A stretch of DNA of 35,942 nt from Prochlorococcus sp. AG-459-O09 (GTDB lineage: Bacteria > Cyanobacteriota > Cyanobacteriia > PCC-6307 > Cyanobiaceae): the NCBI GenBank assembly GCA_003211955.1, contig QCRH01000009.1:1-35942 (forward strand), written 5' to 3'. The notes under the pieces were generated by a model. It did no database searches and was not told where the DNA came from. It saw only the letters and a program-made list of their open reading frames with translations. Below are positions 24,958-33,793 of the stretch, piece by piece (within the stretch, counting starts at the first letter, position 1; every line of letters begins with the position of its first letter). Made by a program: the position numbers and the translations under genes.

Positions 24958-27900
24958 TTATTCTTTAACTCCTTCGATTTTATCCTCTACCTCTTGATAT
25001 AGTTCTTTCAACTGTTCTATATTCTCATCTGAAGTTTCCCAATATCCCCTACCATTTACTTCTAGCAATGTTCCAACAATTCTTCTGAAACTATTAGGAT
25101 TAAGATCCATTAATCTTTTCCTCATCTCTTCGTCATTTATAAATGTTTCATTAGTTTCTTCATATACAAAATTATCTACTTGACCACTTGTCGCACTCCA
25201 ACCAAGAGTGTAATTAAGTCTGTTAGAAAGTTCTCTAACTCCTTCGTAGCCAGATTTGAGCATACCTTCATACCACTTAGGATTTAAAAGTTTTGTTCTT
25301 GAGTCTAATCTGATAGTTTCTCCAAGTGTTCTAACTTGAGCATTAGAAGTAGTTGTATCCGCTATGTAGCTACTTGGTTCTTTCCCATCATCTCTTAGTG
25401 TTTTGATCAATTTTGTTGGATCCGAATCAAAATAATGACTAACATCTGTTAATGAGATCTCTGAAGAATCTAGGTTTTGAAATGTAACATCTGCTGTTTT
25501 CATTACTGACTCAAATACCTCTCTTTTTTGATTCATCTCTCCTGGATTATCAGCATTAAAAGCATATGTTTTGCGTGATAAATACATTTCTTGTAATTCA
25601 TTTTCTTCCTCCCATGTTGAATTTTCTACGGCTAAATTAACATTTGAACTGTAACTTCCACTTGCATTAGAGAATACTCTCGCTGAAGCTTCTCTGATAG
25701 AAGTGCCTTCTTTTTCTGCTTGTTCTAGTGAATGTTTCCTTACAAAATTACATTCCAATGGTTCATCAGCTTCAGCTGCTAATTTGACTGCCTGATCTAT
25801 TAATGCCATTTGATTGATAAATAGATCTCTAAAAACTCCTGAACAGTTAACTACTACATCTATTCTTGGCCTACCTAATTCTTCTAAGGAGATTAATTCT
25901 AGTTTGTTAATTCTACCAACAGAATCTGGTTTTGGTTTTACCCCAACGAACCATAAGATTTGTGCCAATGATTCTCCATACGTTTTGATGTTATCAGTAC
26001 CCCATAAAACACAAGCTATCGTTTCAGGCCAAGTTCCTTGCTCTTCCTTTTGCCTTTCAATTAATTTGTCAACAACAGATTTCGCTGCAGCTACTGCTGC
26101 TGTAGTTGGGATTGATTGAGGATCAAGTGCATGGATATTTTTACCACTGGGCAAAACACCTGGATTTCTTATGGGATCTCCACCAGGACCAGGTAAAACA
26201 TAATTTCCATCTAGTGCTTTGATGAGGCTATCCATTTCTTTGTCTGCGCAGACCTGTTCCAGACAGAAAAGTAAGTAATCAAATAATTTATTTAATTCCT
26301 TTTGATTAACTTCATTAAATCTATTTAATCTGCAGACTCTTAGCCAAGGGGTCGGAAGATTTAGTCCAAAAACTTTAAGTAAATCGAAAAGTTTGGAAAG
26401 AAGTGATTTTTCTAAATAAACTCTGCCATCAACAATTTTTAAAGAGTTGACCATCGCAAAAATGGACTCTCTTGCTGTCTTTATGATTTTTTCATTTAAC
26501 TCTACAAATTTAAGTTCACCTTTATTATTACCATCATAAATTTGTTCAATAGTTATACCGATGGATTCTGCGAGTAATCCAGGAAGAGATCTTAATCCTT
26601 CTTGTTCTCTCTCTAAAGATGCAATATTTACAAGTGTTGCAACAGCTTCTTCTGCGGTTGGAGCTTCTCCAATAGTATGAAGACCGCAAGGTAACAATCT
26701 ACTTTCAATTTCCATCAACTGTTTATAGACATTACCAACAAATAAATCTCTTTCATCTATTGAAAGTTCTTCTACATCTTTTGAAGGAAGCTCTACATCT
26801 TTGTCAAGGTTACATTGTTTAGAAGTCTCAACTATTGCATTAACAATTTGAATACCCCTACTATTTTCTCTTAATTGTTGATAAGAACCAACGAGTTCAC
26901 TTAATTCTTTAAGTCCTTTATAGAGGCCTGCATTTTCGGCTGGAGGAGTCAGATAACTAATAGTTGAAGCATATCCTCTTCTCTTAGCAATTGTTGCTTC
27001 AGATGGATTATTTGCAGCATAGTAATACAAATTAGGCAATGATCCAATGAGAGAATCTGGATAGCAAGTTTCACTCATGCCCATCTGCTTCCCAGGCATA
27101 AATTCAAGTGAGCCGTGAGTTCCAAAATGAAGAACAGCATCTGCTCCCCAGATTTTTTCTACATATGTGTAATAAGCAGCAAAACCATGATGAGGACTAG
27201 CACTTCTTGAATAGAGCAACCTCATGGGATCACCTTCATAACCGAATGTAGGTTGAACTCCTATAAAAACATTTCCAAAATGTTTACCATAGATAAGAAG
27301 ATTTTGTCCGTCACTATTAAGGTTTCCAGGAGGTTTACCCCAGTTCTCTTCAAGTCTTTGTGAATATGGTGTGAACTCTTCGTATTCTTTTACTGACATC
27401 TTATGAGCAATATTTAACTCTGGAGAGCCATCCATCGCTTCAGGATTGTTAATTACTTTTTCCATTAATTCTTTTGAATTACTTGGAAGTTCATCTATTT
27501 GATATCCTTTCGATTTCATTTCAAGAAGTACTCTATAAATTGAACCAAAAACATTCAAGTATGCTGCAGTACCAACATTTCCTTTGTCTGGTGGAAAGCT
27601 AAATACTGTGATGGCTAATTTTTTATCCTTTCTTTGTTTAACTCTTAAAGTAGACCATTTTATTGCTCTTTCAGCTATTACATCAACTCGATCTTGGAGC
27701 GTATGAGCCTTACCTGTAGCATCATCACGACCTGAGAGAATAATAGGTTCAATAGCACCATCAAGCTCTGGAATTGCAATCTGAAGTGCTACCTGAACAG
27801 GGTGTAAACCTAGATCACTATCTTCCCATTCTTGTGTGGTTTGGAAGACTAATGGAAGTGCAACCATATAGGGTCTGTTTAACCTTTTTAGGGCTTCAAT

Positions 27901-28968
27901 AGCTTTAGGATGATCTTGTCTTGCTGGCCCACCAACTAGTGCAAATCCTGTTAGAGATACAACTCCATCTACTATAGGCTGATCCTTATTTATGGAATCA
28001 TAATAAAATTCATTAACTGGTTTAGAAAAATCTAGACCTCCGCAGAAGATAGGTAGAACTCTGGCACCTCTGTATTCCAATTCTTGAATAACAGCAACGT
28101 AATGAGCATCATCTCCCGTAACTATATGACTCCTTTGAAGCACTAAACCTATTGTTGGAGTTTTGTCATCTTTAGGATTTATATCTTTCCTATTATTTTC
28201 CCAGTTTTGATATTCTTTAAGACTTTCGAACATGCAAGGAGCAAGAGGATGCCAAATTCCTAAATCTGGGAATGTTTCAGGGTCTTGAATTTTGAATTCT
28301 TCTATTTGATCTTTTATGATCTCTGAAACAGCGTACTTTTCAGAAATCATCAACAAGAAGTTTTTTAAGTTCTCAGCGGTACCACCTAACCAGTACTGAA
28401 AACTCAGAATAAATGTTCTAGCATCTTGAGCTTTTTCTACTGGTAGATATTTAAGTATTGAAGGTAATGTATTTAATAACTTCAACATTGAATCTTGGAA
28501 ACTAGCTCCATCAGATTCTTTTTTCTTTTTTATTAAATCTCCAATTATACTTTTAGATTGACCAAGTTGGGCCATACTAAATGAACCTAACTTATTTAAT
28601 CTCATAACCTCTGGCATGGAGGGGAAAACAATTGATGCCTTAAGCTTGTCTTTAAATGGAGATACTGCATCAACCACTTTTTGAGCAAGGTCTTCAATGA
28701 AAATTAGAGAAGCAACGAATATATCAGCATTAGCTATGTCTTCTTTAAAATCTTCAAAATTACTATCATTCCTAAGTTCTTCGATAAGATAGCCGCTAAG
28801 ATCTATACCTATTGGCCCATTCATCTCATTTATTGACTTTGCGGCTTCCGTTAAGGAATTTTGGTATTGTGGCTCAAGGACAACATAAACTGCTTTTATT
28901 ACAACTTTGTGTTTGTTATCCTCAACAGGAGAAACTCTGCGGTTTGCTGAGCGGACCTGCGTAAACAT
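24958..28968 (-). CDS. chlH: magnesium chelatase subunit H
   Basis: The 1336-residue ChlH is the porphyrin-binding subunit of magnesium chelatase. With ChlI and ChlD it inserts Mg2+ into protoporphyrin IX, the first step specific to chlorophyll. The CobN/ChlH family signature is clear: [38 protein letters not shown], then [18 protein letters not shown], and later [20 protein letters not shown]. Length agrees with other oxygenic phototrophs. chlI and chlD are not in the window. The gene is divergent from dapB across 102 bases. A few methionines upstream of the conserved start are absent, so ATG at 28968 is the natural start. Confidence 0.98.
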   Translation of the reverse strand: MFTQVRSANRRVSPVEDNKHKVVIKAVYVVLEPQYQNSLTEAAKSINEMNGPIGIDLSGYLIEELRNDSNFEDFKEDIANADIFVASLIFIEDLAQKVVDAVSPFKDKLKASIVFPSMPEVMRLNKLGSFSMAQLGQSKSIIGDLIKKKKESDGASFQDSMLKLLNTLPSILKYLPVEKAQDARTFILSFQYWLGGTAENLKNFLLMISEKYAVSEIIKDQIEEFKIQDPETFPDLGIWHPLAPCMFESLKEYQNWENNRKDINPKDDKTPTIGLVLQRSHIVTGDDAHYVAVIQELEYRGARVLPIFCGGLDFSKPVNEFYYDSINKDQPIVDGVVSLTGFALVGGPARQDHPKAIEALKRLNRPYMVALPLVFQTTQEWEDSDLGLHPVQVALQIAIPELDGAIEPIILSGRDDATGKAHTLQDRVDVIAERAIKWSTLRVKQRKDKKLAITVFSFPPDKGNVGTAAYLNVFGSIYRVLLEMKSKGYQIDELPSNSKELMEKVINNPEAMDGSPELNIAHKMSVKEYEEFTPYSQRLEENWGKPPGNLNSDGQNLLIYGKHFGNVFIGVQPTFGYEGDPMRLLYSRSASPHHGFAAYYTYVEKIWGADAVLHFGTHGSLEFMPGKQMGMSETCYPDSLIGSLPNLYYYAANNPSEATIAKRRGYASTISYLTPPAENAGLYKGLKELSELVGSYQQLRENSRGIQIVNAIVETSKQCNLDKDVELPSKDVEELSIDERDLFVGNVYKQLMEIESRLLPCGLHTIGEAPTAEEAVATLVNIASLEREQEGLRSLPGLLAESIGITIEQIYDGNNKGELKFVELNEKIIKTARESIFAMVNSLKIVDGRVYLEKSLLSKLFDLLKVFGLNLPTPWLRVCRLNRFNEVNQKELNKLFDYLLFCLEQVCADKEMDSLIKALDGNYVLPGPGGDPIRNPGVLPSGKNIHALDPQSIPTTAAVAAAKSVVDKLIERQKEEQGTWPETIACVLWGTDNIKTYGESLAQILWFVGVKPKPDSVGRINKLELISLEELGRPRIDVVVNCSGVFRDLFINQMALIDQAVKLAAEADEPLECNFVRKHSLEQAEKEGTSIREASARVFSNASGSYSSNVNLAVENSTWEEENELQEMYLSRKTYAFNADNPGEMNQKREVFESVMKTADVTFQNLDSSEISLTDVSHYFDSDPTKLIKTLRDDGKEPSSYIADTTTSNAQVRTLGETIRLDSRTKLLNPKWYEGMLKSGYEGVRELSNRLNYTLGWSATSGQVDNFVYEETNETFINDEEMRKRLMDLNPNSFRRIVGTLLEVNGRGYWETSDENIEQLKELYQEVEDKIEGVKE

Positions 28969-29070
28969 TGATTTTATTTAAGTATTTCTACCAGCCTACG
29001 AGTGAAAAGACGTTATTGTGTGCAATATAAATAGCGTGTAACAACCTTTAAAAAAAAATTTTTACAAAAA

Positions 29071-29919
29071 ATGATTGAAAATTCAAAAAAAATCATACCA
29101 GTACTAGTATCCGGAGCTTTAGGCAGAATGGGTAGCGAAGTTATTAATACTGTATTAAATTCTGCAGATTGTGAACTTGTTGCAGCAATCGACATAAACG
29201 AAAAGAACAATGGCTCAAATATTTCTGAATTATTGAAGGTAAAAAATTGTGATGTTTTTGTTTCAAATGATTTTGAAGGGACTTTATGTTCTGTTAGCCA
29301 AAATTATAGAAATGAAATTATCAAACCTGTTCTGGTTGATTTTACTCATCCTGATTCTGTATATGAAAATACGAGATCAGCAATCGCATATGGTATATCA
29401 CCAGTAGTAGGAACTACAGGTCTAAGTCCTTCGCAAATTCAAGATTTGTCTGTTTTTGCTCAGAAAGCATCGGTTGGTTGTGCAATAATTCCTAATTTTT
29501 CAGTAGGTATGGTTCTTCTTCAGCAGGCGGCATCGGTAGCTGCAAGGTTTTATGAGAATATTGAATTAATAGAGATGCATCATAATCAAAAAGCTGATTC
29601 TCCTAGTGGGACGTGCATAAAAACTGCAGAAATGATTGAAGAATATCCAAAGAAATTTAATCAGAGTCTAGTGAAAGAGTCTGAGTCATTGAAAAGTGTA
29701 CGGGGTGGGGTCAGAGATTCAGGAATCAATATACATTCTGTACGATTACCAGGTTTACTCGCTCATCAGTTAGTAATTATGGGATCTCCAGGTGAAACTT
29801 ACACAATTAAGCATGACACTATTGATAGAAAGGCATATATGCCAGGAGTTTTACAGGCTATTAAAAAAATTGGTAATTATGAAACTTTAGTTTACGGACT
29901 TGAAAAATTGATTTTTTAA
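29071..29919 (+). CDS. dapB: 4-hydroxy-tetrahydrodipicolinate reductase
   Basis: The 282-residue enzyme acts in lysine and meso-diaminopimelate synthesis, using NAD(P)H. The N-terminal nucleotide loop is [12 protein letters not shown] (about 13-24), then VVGTTGLS (about 112-119). The catalytic and substrate motif [17 protein letters not shown] (about 166-182) contains the His-His and Lys pairs that define the family. The final GVLQAIKKI helix is typical. The next gene starts one base after the stop, so they form one transcript. Confidence 0.97.
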   Translation: MIENSKKIIPVLVSGALGRMGSEVINTVLNSADCELVAAIDINEKNNGSNISELLKVKNCDVFVSNDFEGTLCSVSQNYRNEIIKPVLVDFTHPDSVYENTRSAIAYGISPVVGTTGLSPSQIQDLSVFAQKASVGCAIIPNFSVGMVLLQQAASVAARFYENIELIEMHHNQKADSPSGTCIKTAEMIEEYPKKFNQSLVKESESLKSVRGGVRDSGINIHSVRLPGLLAHQLVIMGSPGETYTIKHDTIDRKAYMPGVLQAIKKIGNYETLVYGLEKLIF

Positions 29920-29920
29920 A

Positions 29921-30562
29921 ATGTTAATTCCAATTAATTCAAGTCAAATTTCAAAACTTATTCCTGCAGTTGGTACAGGAAGTCAATTTAAGTACGCGTT
30001 GGGGAATCCGAGAAAAATTCTTCAAAGAGTAATAGTTTCTTCAATTGGTGGATTTATCTCATTAATTATTAGTTCTACAGGAGATCAAACTAATAATTTC
30101 TGGTTATTCCTATGTGTAGGTTTCTTTTTGTATATTATCTGGGGCCCAATTCTTGAATCAAGTAGAAAAAATTTGCAATTAAGAAAATATAAATTTTTTT
30201 CTATATTTGATGGCTATATATCAGATATCTATAAAACAGAAAAGATTGAAAGTTCAAGAGAACAATCTAATAGGCAAGGTCGACTAGAAGTTATAGAAAA
30301 CAAAAGAACTTGGTTAGTACTTGAATTAGAAGATGAAGATGGTTATTTGGAAAAATTAAGTTTTCCTATGGAAAATAAGCACAGTCAAATTAGGGTTGGT
30401 TCGAGTATTAGATGTTTAATAACATCTGATAACCGTAATTTTGACAGAGATTTTTATTTGACCGATGCTTGGCTTCCTGAAATTAACTTATGGGTTGGTG
30501 AGTACCCCTATTTATTAAGACCAGCATTTGAGGAAATTTGCTATATTTATTTGAATAGATAG
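29921..30562 (+). CDS. hypothetical membrane protein, 213 aa
   Basis: A soluble N-terminal part with KLIPAVGTGSQFKYALGNP is followed by two hydrophobic spans (about 37-53 and 60-79, GFISLIISSTG and WLFLCVGFFLYIIWGPI). A cytoplasmic beta-rich domain of about 130 residues comes next, with WLVLELEDEDGYLEKLSFPM and SSIRCLITSDN. The layout looks like a membrane-anchored regulatory or scaffold protein of cyanobacteria, but I know no assigned function. It starts one base after dapB and ends 19 bases before the UbiH-like gene, so all three likely share a message. Confidence 0.7.
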   Translation: MLIPINSSQISKLIPAVGTGSQFKYALGNPRKILQRVIVSSIGGFISLIISSTGDQTNNFWLFLCVGFFLYIIWGPILESSRKNLQLRKYKFFSIFDGYISDIYKTEKIESSREQSNRQGRLEVIENKRTWLVLELEDEDGYLEKLSFPMENKHSQIRVGSSIRCLITSDNRNFDRDFYLTDAWLPEINLWVGEYPYLLRPAFEEICYIYLNR

Positions 30563-30581
30563 TTGATGCCTATATAATCTG

Positions 30582-31736
30582 ATGAAAAATAAATTCAATT
30601 TTAAAATTGTTGGATCAGGTCCTACAGGTTTATTACTTTCAATTGCACTTTCAAAATTTGATTGCAATATTTTTTTAACTGATTTATTAACAAAAGATAG
30701 ATTAATTGATAAAGATAAAACTTATGCAATTACTCACTCAACAAGAAAAATCTTATCCAAATTCAGACTTTGGGATAAATTAGAACCATTTTTATTTGGC
30801 TTTGATACCCTTTCAATTTCAGATAGCGTGACTTCTGCTTTGACCAATTTATCAACTTCTGACTTAGATGATGATATAAGTTCTGCTGAAAATATTGGCT
30901 GGGTAGTTAAACATTCGGATCTCATGAAAGTATTTTTTCAAGAGATTGATAATTATGAAAATATTTTTTTTATGACACCACAGAGATTGTTACGTAAAAA
31001 AATATTATTTGATTATCAATTCTTTTCTACTGGAGCAAACTCACTTGATAAAAAATTCTTAGATTTTGTTGATATAAAAAAATCTTATAGTCAGTCTTGT
31101 TTAACTTTTAAAGTTTCTCTTAGAGGTCAATGTGAAAAGCGCGCTTATGAAATTTTTAGAAAAGAAGGACCCCTCGCATTATTACCTTTAGAAAAAAACT
31201 TATATCAAGTAATTTGGACTTCCAGTTCATTAAAGGCAACTGAAAGGTTAAATTCTGATAAGAATTTTTTAATGGATAATTTATCAACTATCTTGCCGGA
31301 TGAATTTAAGTTGGATCAAATAGTTGGCGAATTTAATATTTTTCCTGTTTCATTATCCTTAAATTTACCAGTTTTAAATTTTAAAAAAATAGTTTTTGTA
31401 GGAGATGCATTTCATACATTTCATCCTGTTGGTGGTCAAGGTCTAAATAGTTGCTGGAGAGATGTTAATACTATTTATGATCTTTTTAATAAAAATACTG
31501 CTATTACTAAAATGCAATTGATATTATTTAAATTTAAGTATTTATCAAGTAGGATTTTAGATATTATCGTTACTATTTTCATAACTGACTCATTAATATC
31601 AATTTTTGCTAATAGAAACGTTTTTTTATTTCCAATAAGGAAATTTTCATTTCTACTTTTAAATAACTTTCTTTTTATAAGAAAATTAGTCCTAAATCAA
31701 ATGACTAAATCTCTCATTTACTCAAGTTTAAAATAG
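30582..31736 (+). CDS. FAD-dependent monooxygenase, UbiH/COQ6-like
   Basis: This 384-residue flavoprotein has the dinucleotide motif VGSGPTGLLLSIALS (about 10-24), an Asp at the end of the second strand (LTD), and the second FAD motif FVGDAFHTFHPVGGQGLNSC (about 274-293), which is diagnostic for UbiH/COQ6-type aromatic hydroxylases. The C-terminal region has hydrophobic stretches that may lie on the membrane. Such enzymes hydroxylate ring compounds such as quinone precursors. In cyanobacteria a role in quinone or related lipid-soluble ring chemistry is possible but not proven. It sits between the hypothetical membrane gene and the DUF2949 gene. Confidence 0.8.
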   Translation: MKNKFNFKIVGSGPTGLLLSIALSKFDCNIFLTDLLTKDRLIDKDKTYAITHSTRKILSKFRLWDKLEPFLFGFDTLSISDSVTSALTNLSTSDLDDDISSAENIGWVVKHSDLMKVFFQEIDNYENIFFMTPQRLLRKKILFDYQFFSTGANSLDKKFLDFVDIKKSYSQSCLTFKVSLRGQCEKRAYEIFRKEGPLALLPLEKNLYQVIWTSSSLKATERLNSDKNFLMDNLSTILPDEFKLDQIVGEFNIFPVSLSLNLPVLNFKKIVFVGDAFHTFHPVGGQGLNSCWRDVNTIYDLFNKNTAITKMQLILFKFKYLSSRILDIIVTIFITDSLISIFANRNVFLFPIRKFSFLLLNNFLFIRKLVLNQMTKSLIYSSLK

Positions 31737-31741
31737 AACTA

Positions 31742-31939
31742 ATGAATAATTATGTATCTAGAGAAATGATAATTTATTTATTTAATGTAGTAGGTTTAAA
31801 TGAATCTTCTATTGAACTTGGTATAAAATTATCTATTAAAAATAACACTCCATTACCAATATTATTATGGAGTTATGGAATGCTGACTATTGAAGAACTA
31901 GATAAGTTATATTCATTTTTATTTCAAAAAATGGATTAA
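31742..31939 (+). CDS. DUF2949 protein, 65 aa
   Basis: This short protein matches DUF2949, restricted to cyanobacteria. It is mostly helical, with SREMIIYLFNVVGLNESSIEL and the conserved NTPLPILLWSYGMLTIEELD. No catalytic residues are evident. It begins 5 bases after the UbiH-like gene stop and precedes the DUF3038 gene. Function unknown. Confidence 0.75.
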   Translation: MNNYVSREMIIYLFNVVGLNESSIELGIKLSIKNNTPLPILLWSYGMLTIEELDKLYSFLFQKMD

Positions 31940-31978
31940 TAATTCTGTTATAATTCGTTAATATTCTAATAAAGAACA

Positions 31979-32503
31979 ATTACAGTTTTAACTAGAGGAA
32001 ATCAGGTATCAAGAAAATCTATAGAGAAGCTTGATTTATTATTATTAATACTAGAAACTATTGACTTAAATGGTATACAGTCCCTCTACGCCTTATCAAA
32101 TAGGCTTAATTTAAATAATGTTTTACCAAACAAAGTTACTATTTGGAAATTAAGGAACAACAATCCTTTAAGAAAATCTTATGTTAAAAACAATATTAAA
32201 TTTAACGAATTCGATGCCTTAATTAGAATTACAGTTGAAATGTCTAAATATTTATATCCTTATATCAGAGAGATACTGAAATCTAAAGAAGATATTGAAG
32301 AGAATTCAGTTATTTGGAATAATTTTAATATGAGATTTATTGAGTTGATTAAAGAGAGATTTAATATAGATAGTATGAGAGTGAAAAAGCTTTTAAATCA
32401 AGCTGAAAATGATGAAATTATCATAAAATCTTTACTTATTTTATCTTTTTGCATTTCAAAAGAGGGTTATCAAAAGTTGAAGAATTTTTTATACGATTTT
32501 TAA
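31979..32503 (+). CDS. DUF3038 protein lacking a standard start codon
   Basis: The frame ending at 32503 is open back to a stop at 31970. The part before the only early ATG (32240) carries a strongly conserved-looking sequence: SRKSIEKLDLLLLILETIDL, then PNKVTIWKLRNNNPLRKS. This is the core of DUF3038, a cyanobacterial family often found beside DUF4335, as here. Starting at 32240 would cut away half the domain. No ATG, GTG or TTG exists between the stop and the conserved block. ATT at 31979 is the best candidate (174 residues, MTVLTRGNQ...). An AGAGGA element at 31994-31999 is also present but has no usual start after it. The next gene begins one base after the stop. Function is unknown. Confidence 0.75.
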   Translation: MTVLTRGNQVSRKSIEKLDLLLLILETIDLNGIQSLYALSNRLNLNNVLPNKVTIWKLRNNNPLRKSYVKNNIKFNEFDALIRITVEMSKYLYPYIREILKSKEDIEENSVIWNNFNMRFIELIKERFNIDSMRVKKLLNQAENDEIIIKSLLILSFCISKEGYQKLKNFLYDF

Positions 32504-32504
32504 T

Positions 32505-33095
32505 ATGATGCAGAATAAATTGTCATTTCATCAATCTTCAGCAAGTCTCGAAATAATCGGATTGCCAGATTATTCCAATAATGAAAATAAAGATCAAATA
32601 TCTATAATTTCTCAATGGAGATTAAACATAGTTGATAAACCACTTATTGAAGGCAAAATTGAACATTTAAGGCCTATTATGGATGCTTTTTATATTTATT
32701 CAAATCTTTTAATCAAAAACGAAACCCCAATATATGAGTCTAAATTAATTGATATAAAAGCCGATAATCTCCACATACATAATATTGTTCTCAAGAGCTC
32801 TAAACCAAATGTAAATCCATTAAATATCAAGATTAGTAATACATCTTTGTCAGATACCATAAATTGTTTTGATCAGTTAAATGAATCATCAAAAGTAAGA
32901 ATAAAGAAAAATGTGGTAACTAATTACATACCTAAAAAAGTAAGATTTAGTTTAAACAACATAGGTAAATTTTTGAATTTAATTATGCCATCTTTTATTG
33001 CAATTTTTTCCTTAATTCTATGTTCCTCTACTTTTATTTATTTTTATAATCCTGTTGAAGATAAAGAAAAAAATGAACTAATAAACCCAAAATAA
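32505..33095 (+). CDS. DUF4335 protein with C-terminal membrane span
   Basis: The 196-residue protein matches DUF4335, again cyanobacteria-specific. It opens NKLSFHQSSASLEIIGLPDY, a strand typical of the family, followed by ISQWRLNIVDKPLIEGKIEH. A polar middle part leads to one membrane span near residues 158-180 (FLNLIMPSFIAIFSLILCSS). Two ATGs occur in tandem at the start (32505 and 32508). It follows the DUF3038 gene by one base, the usual gene pair. Function unknown. Confidence 0.78.
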   Translation: MMQNKLSFHQSSASLEIIGLPDYSNNENKDQISIISQWRLNIVDKPLIEGKIEHLRPIMDAFYIYSNLLIKNETPIYESKLIDIKADNLHIHNIVLKSSKPNVNPLNIKISNTSLSDTINCFDQLNESSKVRIKKNVVTNYIPKKVRFSLNNIGKFLNLIMPSFIAIFSLILCSSTFIYFYNPVEDKEKNELINPK

Positions 33096-33181
33096 AGAGC
33101 AATTAGCATCTTGAATACAAACACGATATTATAGGTTAATTTCTTTTCAGAATAATTCAAATTTATTCGTTAACTTTATGT

Positions 33182-33547
33182 ATGGCAGATTTAAACATCC
33201 CAAATTTGAATATTAAATCTGATAAATATATTTTTAAAAAAAAATTAAATTTAAGAAGAAAATCTAAAAGAAGACTATTTACTGAATCTTTCTTTTTGTT
33301 TATTTTGAGTGTTTTATTAGTTTATATAAATTACTTAATTCCTAATAAAAATTTGCTACTTAAGAATTTACCTTCGACAATTAATAAATCATTTTTATTA
33401 TTAATAGAACTCTTTTCATATCTCTATGAAATATTCTTGGTGATTTTTATTTTTGCCTCTTCTTTGACTGTTCTGATCTTGATGATAGGTTCTTTTTATA
33501 GATTATTAAGAGTATCTAAGAGAAAATCGAAAAAAATAAAGTTATAA
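33182..33547 (+). CDS. small membrane protein with two spans, 121 aa
   Basis: A basic N-terminal part (KKKLNLRRKSKRR) leads into a first span (about 33-50) and a second long one (about 80-107, IFLVIFIFASSLTVLILMIG), ending with another basic tail (RVSKRKSKKIKL). Family unknown. It lies 86 bases after the DUF4335 gene on the same strand and converges with the 53-residue gene. Its place next to two membrane-linked families suggests, but does not show, a shared membrane role. Confidence 0.6.
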   Translation: MADLNIPNLNIKSDKYIFKKKLNLRRKSKRRLFTESFFLFILSVLLVYINYLIPNKNLLLKNLPSTINKSFLLLIELFSYLYEIFLVIFIFASSLTVLILMIGSFYRLLRVSKRKSKKIKL

Positions 33548-33553
33548 ATAATT

Positions 33554-33715
33554 TCAAATAGGTTGCATTAGTCCACCACTACCTGAATCAGAATCATCAT
33601 CATCGTTTTCTGTTTCTTCGCCAAATAATGCAAATATACCAAGTACAATTGATGAAAGAATAATTGATAAAGGTAAGATCGAATTTTGGATTCCGACGTC
33701 TATATATTCACCCAT
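33554..33715 (-). CDS. small membrane peptide with acidic tail, 53 aa
   Basis: An ATG at 33715 opens 53 codons. A short polar start (MGEYIDVGIQNS) is followed by one span (ILPLSIILSSIVLGIFALFG), then a very acidic tail with four consecutive Asp, a Ser/Gly stretch and GLMQPI at the end. The composition stands out from random frames, and such small single-span peptides are common among thylakoid proteins, but no known subunit matches. It stops 6 bases from the convergent 121-residue gene and lies 78 bases after the mfd stop on the same strand, read in the same direction as mfd. Confidence 0.6.
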   Translation of the reverse strand: MGEYIDVGIQNSILPLSIILSSIVLGIFALFGEETENDDDDSDSGSGGLMQPI

Positions 33716-33793
33716 AAAACAAATAAATTTTTATAAAGCTAACCGAAATCAAACTCTTTCGCGGATTTTAAAAAATTATTTAATAATTTATTC

